NCBI GenBank assembly: GCA_903896585.1
Contig: CAITYI010000165.1
Coordinates: forward strand, 1-11,234
From: an uncultured bacterium
Lineage (GTDB): Bacteria > Actinomycetota > Actinomycetes > S36-B12
DNA: 11,234 bases
Reading direction: 5' to 3'
Made by a program: the position numbers and the translations under genes. The notes beneath the pieces are model-generated. The model was not told where the DNA came from. It saw only the letters and a list, made by a program, of their open reading frames with translations, and searched no databases. Of the stretch, positions 6,915-11,234 are shown piece by piece; the stretch's first letter is position 1, and each line of letters starts with the position of its first letter.

Positions 6915-7710
6915 ACTGTGTTCTTTCTTCTGCGACTGAGTTTCCACCATCGACGGCAATGCACTGACCGGTCACATAACTTGCACCCGGTGTTGCCAAA
7001 AATACTGCAACCGCTGCAACCTCCATGGTTGTCGCGCTCCTCATGAGTGGAACGAGCTTGCCTTCACGAGCTTCATGCTCGGTCTGCGACCCCGTGTGAA
7101 TCCACCCTGGTGCAATTGCGTTCGCGGTAATTCCCTGACCGGCATAATCAACAGCGAGTGAGCGAGTAAGTCCAACGAGTGCGGCTTTCGCGGTGGCATA
7201 GGCGCTTTCACCTCGCATGGACATGAGTGGCCCGGTCACGCTGGCGATTGAAATAACGCGCCCCCATCTGTTCTCCAGCATAAACGGCAATGCACAGCGG
7301 GTGGCGTGTACCGCGGTCATCAGGTTGCGTTGCACGGCGCTGTCGAAATCCAACACATCTATTGATCCAAGTGAACCTGACTCCACCCCGACCGGTGTAC
7401 CGACGCTTGCCATTCCAGCGTTGTTGATCAGAATGTCAATGCCCCCTTGATCGCTACCAATGGAGCTAAACATTTCTTGGGTGGATTCAATACTGGTCAA
7501 GTCGCATGCATAACCTCGGACGACTCCGTAACCACTTAATGCGGTTACTCGCTCATGAATATGCTCACCCGTCGCAGTAATCGCGACTTCTGCTCCCAAC
7601 TCCAAGAGTGCCTGAGCACACGCGTAACCGATACCTGTTGCGGAACCAGCGCCGGTTACCACCGCTCGCTTACCTTGAAGTGACAGCCAATCCGGGGTAT
7701 TAGGTGTCAT
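6913..7710 (-). CDS. Classical short-chain dehydrogenase/reductase
   Basis: NAD(P)-dependent oxidoreductase, 265 residues, the usual size of a classical SDR. The cofactor-binding motif is TGAGSATGIG (19-28), two residues longer than the common TGxxxGIG. NNAG is at 96-99, the catalytic serine is probably S157 in ISIAS, and Y171 and K175 form the YATAK motif. The segment PGWIHTG (201-207) and C-terminal YVTGQCIAVDGG (245-256) are typical of FabG-like members. No acidic residue follows the second strand (EVAITATG), which leans toward NADP(H), though weakly. The start ATG overlaps the aminotransferase stop in an ATGA arrangement without an obvious Shine-Dalgarno, so translation is probably coupled. 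It likely acts on the carbonyl product of its partner or a related metabolite; substrate unknown. Confidence 0.92.
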   Translation of the reverse strand: MTPNTPDWLSLQGKRAVVTGAGSATGIGYACAQALLELGAEVAITATGEHIHERVTALSGYGVVRGYACDLTSIESTQEMFSSIGSDQGGIDILINNAGMASVGTPVGVESGSLGSIDVLDFDSAVQRNLMTAVHATRCALPFMLENRWGRVISIASVTGPLMSMRGESAYATAKAALVGLTRSLAVDYAGQGITANAIAPGWIHTGSQTEHEAREGKLVPLMRSATTMEVAAVAVFLATPGASYVTGQCIAVDGGNSVAEERTQ

Positions 7711-9059
7711 TGGGTAATCCGCGCCACAGCCTCACCGAATAACTCCGTATGCCTGTCTACATCTGATCGGATTGTTGCCGGGCACATGAGCGCCATGTTG
7801 TGAAATGGTGTCATGAGCACCCCGCGGTTACTCATATACAGGTGTAAATACTCTTCAATATCTGCATCAAAAGACGCGGCCGACTCAGTGCCATTCTTTG
7901 GTGCGGGCGAACAGAATCGGTACTCAGCTCGCGCACCAAGTTGCGCAATGCTCCACGGCATGTGCTTTTCCGCCAACACTTTTTCCACACCCTCGCGAAA
8001 TGCTGTCGCGAGTTCAATCATGTGGTCAAAGGCAGCCGGGGTGAGTACTTCGCCCATTGTTGCGCGCATTGCAGCGGTGGACAAAACATTTCCCGCAAGT
8101 GTTCCGCCAACCCCACCAACGTCTTCAAGGTCGGCATCTTTGGCGGCAAAAATTTGGTCAGCAAGATCCTGAGTTACACCGTATGCCCCAGATGGAATCC
8201 CGCCACCAATACTCTTACCAATCACCAGGATGTCGGGCTGTAAGTTCCAAGCCTTGGTGCATCCTCCCCAACCTGCGGAAATCGTATGTGTTTCATCTAT
8301 CAGTAGCAGTGCTCCATATTGCGTGCATAGTTCACGTAATCCGTCAAGGAATCCTGGATCTGGCAAGACAATTCCAATATTGGTCAGCGCCGGTTCGGTG
8401 ATCACCACCGCCACATCTCCATGCTTCAACGCGTTTTCCACGGACACCAGGTCATTAAATTCAGCCACCCGCGTGGTCTCTGATACATGGACCGCTGGGC
8501 CAACATTCCCTTCACGGAAATCTGTCTCACCGTTTGCTCCCGTGCGCACGAGGGTTTCATCAACCGCTCCGTGATAGCAGTAGGAAAATGCAAGGACTTT
8601 CGATTTCCCAGTTACTTGGCGAGCAATGCGTAATGCCCATCGATTTGCATCTGTGGCAGTCAAACTAAATGACCACAATGGCAAACCAAATCGTTGGGTG
8701 AGTTCTTCGGCAACCCACTCAGCATCAGCACTAGGCATCATGGTGGTGATTCCACCTTCAGCGCCAATTCGCTGATTCACCGCACGAACTGTTGGTTCGG
8801 GCGAATGCCCCGCCATGGCGCCGGTGTCACCCAGGGAAAAGTCAATGTACTCGTTTCCATCAACATCGGTAATCCGATTTCCACGTGCCTGCTTTAAGTA
8901 CAACGGATATCCGCCAGCCCACTTATTCATCCAGGTCATGGGTACCCGACCCAAAAGGTGATTACCCGCAGCGAAAAGTGCTCGGGATTGGGGTGTCCTT
9001 GTCAGGTGAAGTTCACGTTCGGCGGCAAGTTCGTGGCTGAGCTTCTCTCGCTCCAACAC
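7707..9059 (-). CDS. Class III PLP-dependent aminotransferase (glutamate-1-semialdehyde aminomutase-like fold)
   Basis: PLP enzyme that moves an amino group between a donor and a carbonyl acceptor. From GTG 9059 it is 450 residues. PLP sites visible are LLLIDETHT (251-259; D255 for the pyridine nitrogen), IGKSIGGGIPSGAYG (280-294; Schiff-base lysine K282) and SYCYHGAVDET (159-169). N-terminal ITDVDGNEYIDFSLGDTGAM (63-82) is the family fold motif. TATDANRWALRIAR replaces the more usual SGTEAN...LR stretch, and the protein lacks the typical HemL context, so it is probably not a haem enzyme. Substrate is unknown; an amino acid or amine is the safe statement. GTG 9059 is chosen because GAGAGGA (9069-9075) lies 9 nt upstream. 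In-frame ATG 9068 would abut that site and TTG 9077 precedes it. It is first in an operon with the SDR. Confidence 0.9.
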   Translation of the reverse strand: MLEREKLSHELAAERELHLTRTPQSRALFAAGNHLLGRVPMTWMNKWAGGYPLYLKQARGNRITDVDGNEYIDFSLGDTGAMAGHSPEPTVRAVNQRIGAEGGITTMMPSADAEWVAEELTQRFGLPLWSFSLTATDANRWALRIARQVTGKSKVLAFSYCYHGAVDETLVRTGANGETDFREGNVGPAVHVSETTRVAEFNDLVSVENALKHGDVAVVITEPALTNIGIVLPDPGFLDGLRELCTQYGALLLIDETHTISAGWGGCTKAWNLQPDILVIGKSIGGGIPSGAYGVTQDLADQIFAAKDADLEDVGGVGGTLAGNVLSTAAMRATMGEVLTPAAFDHMIELATAFREGVEKVLAEKHMPWSIAQLGARAEYRFCSPAPKNGTESAASFDADIEEYLHLYMSNRGVLMTPFHNMALMCPATIRSDVDRHTELFGEAVARITQ

Positions 9060-9068
9060 AAATATCAT

Positions 9069-9075
9069 TCCTCTC
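9069..9075 (-). promoter_or_regulatory. Ribosome binding site deciding the aminotransferase start
   Basis: GAGAGGA on the minus strand, 9 nt before GTG 9059. The in-frame ATG at 9068 has zero spacing to it, so GTG is the better start although it is the weaker codon. Confidence 0.6.
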
Positions 9076-9090
9076 AATAACTACCTGCTG

Positions 9091-9117
9091 ATTGTATTGA
9101 GGAAAGACATCAGGCAA
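9091..9117 (-). promoter_or_regulatory. Possible promoter of the aminotransferase-SDR operon
   Basis: On the minus strand TTGCCT (9112-9117), 15 nt, then TACAAT (9091-9096). The -10 is good but the spacer is short, so this is tentative. Confidence 0.3.
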
Positions 9118-9137
9118 CGGACCAATTAACGCATGGT

Positions 9138-9151
9138 CTGAACCTGTTCAG
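9138..9151. repeat. 14-bp palindrome upstream of the aminotransferase promoter
   Basis: CTGAACCTGTTCAG consists of 6-bp arms around a 2-nt centre. It lies between the end of the HTH gene and the candidate aminotransferase promoter, about 20 bp upstream of the -35. It could be an operator; with a 2-nt loop it is a poor terminator. Confidence 0.4.
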
Positions 9152-9156
9152 CAGGG

Positions 9157-9378
9157 TCAGGACTTTCCGAGCATCTTTCGGATTGTCATTCGGGGGATAC
9201 CTGTTGCCGTTGCGATCTTATTTTCGGACAGCAGTTCAGTGTCGACATGTTCCCGAACAAGGGCAGCCAAGGACTCGCGGTGCGCTCGTTCCTTTTTCTT
9301 GGCGGCCTGCCATTCCTTGGCTGCTACTTCAATGTCGGTAAGTGCTTGCTGCTTTTTGGGGTTCGGGGATTTAGTCAT
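9157..9378 (-). CDS. Small helix-turn-helix protein
   Basis: A 73-residue basic protein starting MTKSPNPKKQQ. The middle (about 13-45) is a charged helix with KKKERAHRE, and the C-terminus LSENKIATATGIPRMTIRKM (50-69) looks like a resolvase/Hin-type helix-turn-helix. Similar small proteins occur in actinobacterial accessory regions; I cannot name a characterised homologue. The frame is open upstream to 9456, but the ATG at 9378 overlaps the end of the preceding gene by 8 bp (ATGACTAA), typical of coupled translation, and the upstream part would lie entirely inside that gene. Possible roles are a DNA-binding autorepressor of the cassette or a partner of the Cys-rich protein; both are inference. 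Confidence 0.7.
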   Translation of the reverse strand: MTKSPNPKKQQALTDIEVAAKEWQAAKKKERAHRESLAALVREHVDTELLSENKIATATGIPRMTIRKMLGKS

Positions 9379-9613
9379 GGAGGGTGTTTGCCCCAGCCAC
9401 GGTGTCGGCCAGAGGGGCAAGTTCCCGATGCATGGATGACCACTCGAGGGCTTCATCTATGTACCGAGTTTCATGAGAGGCACCACAGGAGCAGGTCACA
9501 ATAAACCGGCACTTGCTGTAACAGAAGTCCGAATTGACCGCATGGGCTTTATCTGGGCGCTCGAGAACCGTGCCGGCTTGGCTACGGCGCGCCTTGTGAA
9601 ATGGATTAGTCAT
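9371..9613 (-). CDS. Small Cys-rich protein, possible zinc-binding, unknown function
   Basis: An 80-residue protein not recognised by me. Four cysteines, C31, C35, C41 and C43 (CYSK-C and TCSCG), followed by H47 and H62, could form a small metal site. The N-terminus has a basic patch, HKARRSQ. The central CRFIVTCSCGASHETR then a helix EALEWSSMHREL resembles the one-strand/one-helix zinc-ribbon-like proteins seen in actinobacterial phages and mobile elements, but this is impression only. The gene is supported by a strong Shine-Dalgarno, AAGGAG (9619-9624) 5 nt before ATG 9613, and a near-consensus promoter upstream. It overlaps the downstream HTH gene by 8 bp. A competing plus-strand frame over this region lacks such signals. 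Confidence 0.72.
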   Translation of the reverse strand: MTNPFHKARRSQAGTVLERPDKAHAVNSDFCYSKCRFIVTCSCGASHETRYIDEALEWSSMHRELAPLADTVAGANTLHD

Positions 9614-9618
9614 GATGA

Positions 9619-9624
9619 CTCCTT
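9619..9624 (-). promoter_or_regulatory. Strong Shine-Dalgarno of the Cys-rich gene
   Basis: AAGGAG on the minus strand within GGAAAGGAG, 5 nt before ATG 9613. This is the best ribosome binding site in the window and contrasts with the leaderless-looking neighbours. Confidence 0.75.
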
Positions 9625-9632
9625 TCCGTCAG

Positions 9633-9662
9633 ACAGAACTGTGAAGAGTAGGGAAGTTCTGT
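9633..9662 (-). promoter_or_regulatory. Inverted repeat in the 5' leader of the small-protein cassette
   Basis: ACAGAACT (9633-9640) and AGTTCTGT (9655-9662) are perfect 8-bp arms around a 14-nt spacer. In the leader RNA they could form a hairpin ending 8 nt before the Shine-Dalgarno; as DNA they could be a split operator. A related half-site, AATTCTGT, lies at 9703-9710 beside the -35. Confidence 0.55.
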
Positions 9663-9665
9663 ACC

Positions 9666-9675
9666 TGTCTAGACA
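9666..9675. promoter_or_regulatory. Operator-like palindrome just downstream of the cassette start point
   Basis: TGTCTAGACA is a perfect 10-bp palindrome. Given a start near 9679 for the leftward promoter, it covers about +5 to +14, a common repressor position. Confidence 0.45.
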
Positions 9676-9685
9676 TTGCTGTACT

Positions 9686-9713
9686 AGTATATACATATAC
9701 ACAATTCTGTCAA
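9686..9713 (-). promoter_or_regulatory. Near-consensus sigma70 promoter of the small-protein cassette
   Basis: On the minus strand TTGACA (9708-9713), 16 nt, TATACT (9686-9691). The -35 is perfect and the -10 matches TATAAT at five of six positions. Transcription should start near 9679, giving a leader of about 65 nt before ATG 9613. It is the strongest-looking promoter in the window. Confidence 0.8.
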
Positions 9714-9718
9714 TAGTG

Positions 9719-9724
9719 CAGACT
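9719..9724 (+). promoter_or_regulatory. Putative -10 box for leaderless MazG-like mRNA
   Basis: CAGACT, then AAGCCC (6 nt), then GTG 9731. It repeats the arrangement before the glycoside hydrolase. It lies only 5 bp from the -35 of the divergent cassette promoter, so the two promoters may interfere. No -35 is apparent. Confidence 0.4.
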
Positions 9725-9730
9725 AAGCCC

Positions 9731-10132
9731 GTGTCGGAGAATAAGAATAAGTTGAAGAATAAGTCGGAGAATAAGTCGGAAAACATTGATTCCCTGAGGG
9801 GAATTCAAGAACGCATGCGGATTTTCGCCCAGGAACGTGACTGGGAGCAGTTCCATGATCCCAAGTCGCTCATTTTGGCCCTCGTGGGTGAAGTGGGTGA
9901 GTTAGCGGAACTATTCCAATGGCTCCCCGCTGACCAAGCCAGCTCACTGGCCCAACAACCTGAACTTCAGCAGCGCGTTGGCGAAGAACTGGCAGACATT
10001 TTGCTCTACCTCGCCCGGGTGGCCGATGTTGTCGGTCTGGATCTCGGTGAAGTCACCGATGAGAAATTCAAGGCCGTGGAAAAACGGTTTCCCGCTGAAC
10101 AGGTGAAAGGCGATGCACCAATTAAGAAGTAA
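9731..10132 (+). CDS. MazG-like nucleotide pyrophosphohydrolase
   Basis: Likely hydrolyses non-canonical or excess (d)NTPs to NMP and PPi. From GTG 9731 it has 133 residues. The catalytic core runs from about 20 to 122: SLRGIQERMRIFAQERDWEQ (21-40), the metal-binding GEVGE (53-57; E54, E57) and EELAD (85-89; E86, D89), then YLARVADVVGLDL (93-105). This matches the short all-alpha NTP pyrophosphatase (dCTPase/RS21-C6-like) type, not full-length MazG. Homologues usually begin near the SLR segment; here about 19 extra residues rich in Lys, Asn, Ser and Glu precede it, encoded by a degenerate repeat. The frame is open upstream to 9473, but that part is antisense to the Cys-rich gene. The start is supported only by the -10-like box. 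It overlaps sbcC tail to tail by 11 bp. Confidence 0.87.
   Translation: MSENKNKLKNKSENKSENIDSLRGIQERMRIFAQERDWEQFHDPKSLILALVGEVGELAELFQWLPADQASSLAQQPELQQRVGEELADILLYLARVADVVGLDLGEVTDEKFKAVEKRFPAEQVKGDAPIKK
9733..9781 (+). repeat. Degenerate short repeat encoding the MazG-like N-terminus
   Basis: GTCGGAGAATAAG occurs exactly at 9733-9745 and 9763-9775, with a partial third GTCGGA at 9775-9780. AATAAG occurs at 9740, 9746, 9758 and 9770. All spacings are multiples of three, so the reading frame is kept and the encoded peptide is SENKNKLKNKSENKSEN. Confidence 0.8.
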
Positions 10133-11234
10133 TTTCCTGCACCACCACGCTGGTTCCATCAGGTTGTGGTTCCACCATCAGGCGTTCGGGGAATCGATCT
10201 TTCATTTCACTCACGTGACTAATCACTCCAATCACCCTGCCACCTGACTTCAAATTCTCCAACTGATCAAGCACAACCTGCAGAGTTTCTTGGTCGAGTG
10301 ACCCGAAGCCTTCATCAACGAAAAGTGTTTCAAGACTGACTCCCCCCGTTTCCGCGTGCACAACATCAGCGAGTCCCAGTGCCAACGACAGTGATGCATA
10401 AAATGTTTCGCCCCCGGATAGTGATGCTGGTGGTCGAGACTCACCAGTCCATGAATCCACAATGTCAATGCCAAGGCCGGCTTGGGCATTTGATTGTGAC
10501 TCCTGATCCAATGCAAAACTCAGTCGACCGGAACTCATTTTGTCGAGGTGGTGGCTGGCAGCTTCCAACACATGATGGAAACGTAATTGAAGTGCATAAC
10601 TCTCTAATGGAAGTTTCTTCACATTCTGCGGGGATTGGGCCGTGACAATTCCCGCCAACCGAATAGATGGCCCGAGTTCGGCCTCCAACTTTTCATTCTT
10701 TTTCATTTGTCTCTGAAAACTTTCTTTCAGAGTGTCCATTGATTGAGCAGCGGACTCGGCGACGGCGAAGGAGTCTGCGAGTGATTTAACTTTTGTCATT
10801 AACTCCTGCCGGGTCTCAGTGAGTTTTTCAAATCTTGCAGTGAGTTCACCAATATCTGTCACTTCAGTTGTGAGCGAGCGTTCGCGTTCTTTGAGGGTGG
10901 TATGTGCCGCACCAAAAACAGAAAGTTTCTCTGCCCGCTCAAGAAGGATTGCGTGCTGGGCTGTCACACTCGATTCATTGCCCACTGCCGCAAAAATTTT
11001 AGACGTCATGTCAGTTACCTGCTGGTCAAAGAACTCCAGTTCCTTGACGACATCTGCATTCTTCTCCTTGAGTGCCAGGAGATTCGCCGTTCCGTTCTTG
11101 AGTTCAGCTTCCAAGCTGGCAATGAGGACTTCACTTTCTGTGAGCCGATTTACTTCACCTTCAAGGTCTGCGACTGATTGAGATACATCCACTTTCTCTT
11201 GAGCCAATGATTCTGCGGTACTTGCGCCAACCTG
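10122..11234 (-). CDS. sbcC: SbcC exonuclease ATPase subunit, C-terminal part (5' end outside window)
   Basis: C-terminal 370 residues of SbcC, the Rad50-like ATPase that works with the nuclease SbcD to process DNA ends and hairpins. Full-length proteins are about 1000 residues, and the frame stays open to the window edge. Residues 1 to about 185 of the fragment are a charged, heptad-like coiled coil. The ATP-binding C-lobe follows, with the ABC signature SLSGGETFYASLSLALGLAD (271-290), the Walker B/D-loop LFVDEGFGSLD (304-314) and the switch histidine in VISHV (H340). The zinc-hook cysteines would lie further upstream and are not in view. The stop codon overlaps the end of the MazG-like gene by 11 bp. 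sbcD is expected nearby but is not in this window. Confidence 0.94.
   Translation of the reverse strand, partial: QVGASTAESLAQEKVDVSQSVADLEGEVNRLTESEVLIASLEAELKNGTANLLALKEKNADVVKELEFFDQQVTDMTSKIFAAVGNESSVTAQHAILLERAEKLSVFGAAHTTLKERERSLTTEVTDIGELTARFEKLTETRQELMTKVKSLADSFAVAESAAQSMDTLKESFQRQMKKNEKLEAELGPSIRLAGIVTAQSPQNVKKLPLESYALQLRFHHVLEAASHHLDKMSSGRLSFALDQESQSNAQAGLGIDIVDSWTGESRPPASLSGGETFYASLSLALGLADVVHAETGGVSLETLFVDEGFGSLDQETLQVVLDQLENLKSGGRVIGVISHVSEMKDRFPERLMVEPQPDGTSVVVQEITS

Noticed and set aside
7707..9059. Assignment of the aminotransferase as hemL (glutamate-1-semialdehyde aminomutase)
   Set aside because: It shares the fold and PLP motifs but has a divergent TATDAN segment and no haem biosynthesis neighbours.
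9138..9151. LexA/SOS box
   Set aside because: GAAC and GTTC are separated by 2 nt, whereas the actinobacterial SOS box needs GAAC-N4-GTTC.
9379..9456. Longer 99-residue version of the HTH protein starting at 9456
   Set aside because: The extra 26 residues lie wholly inside the Cys-rich gene, and ATG 9378 gives a standard short coupling overlap.
9473..9730. Upstream extension of the MazG-like frame to 9473
   Set aside because: It would run antisense through the Cys-rich gene and its promoter; homologues are about 110-130 residues and start near the SLR segment.

Overview
The window reads as compact bacterial chromosome with roughly even base composition (judged by eye, not computed). An Actinomycetota host of moderate GC is the best guess. 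The gene families fit, GTG starts are frequent, and five genes show a -10-like hexamer exactly 6 nt before the start codon with no Shine-Dalgarno, the arrangement of leaderless mRNAs common in that phylum. This assignment is inference; no rRNA or other phylogenetic marker is present.

Layout. 1-2005, minus: cydA and the first 191 codons of cydB (cytochrome bd oxidase). 2081-3043, plus: an EamA-type transporter, divergent from cydA. 3038-3868, minus: a class I-like polyphosphate kinase 2, overlapping the transporter tail to tail by 6 bp. 3869-4010: a divergent control region with four 18-bp-spaced copies of a -10-like box. 4011-5543, plus: a membrane-anchored SpoIIE/PP2C phosphatase. 5598-6857, plus: a secreted clan-A-like glycoside hydrolase ending at a convergent terminator (6887-6914). 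6913-9059, minus: a two-gene operon of a class III aminotransferase and a short-chain dehydrogenase coupled by an ATGA overlap. 9157-9613, minus: a two-gene cassette of small proteins (a Cys-rich protein and a helix-turn-helix protein, 8-bp overlap) driven by a near-consensus sigma70 promoter with palindromes in its leader. 9731-10132, plus: a MazG-like nucleotide pyrophosphohydrolase with a repetitive Lys/Asn-rich N-terminus. 10122-11234, minus: the C-terminal part of SbcC, overlapping mazG-like by 11 bp.

How it works together. Most genes are housekeeping or metabolic: respiration at low oxygen, polyphosphate/nucleotide metabolism, dNTP sanitation and DNA end processing. The least explained parts are the small-protein cassette with its dense operator-like region, the repeated -10 array before ppk2, and the aminotransferase/SDR pair of unknown substrate. 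No stretch over 300 bases lacks a gene. I saw no tRNA, rRNA, CRISPR array, transposase or integrase.
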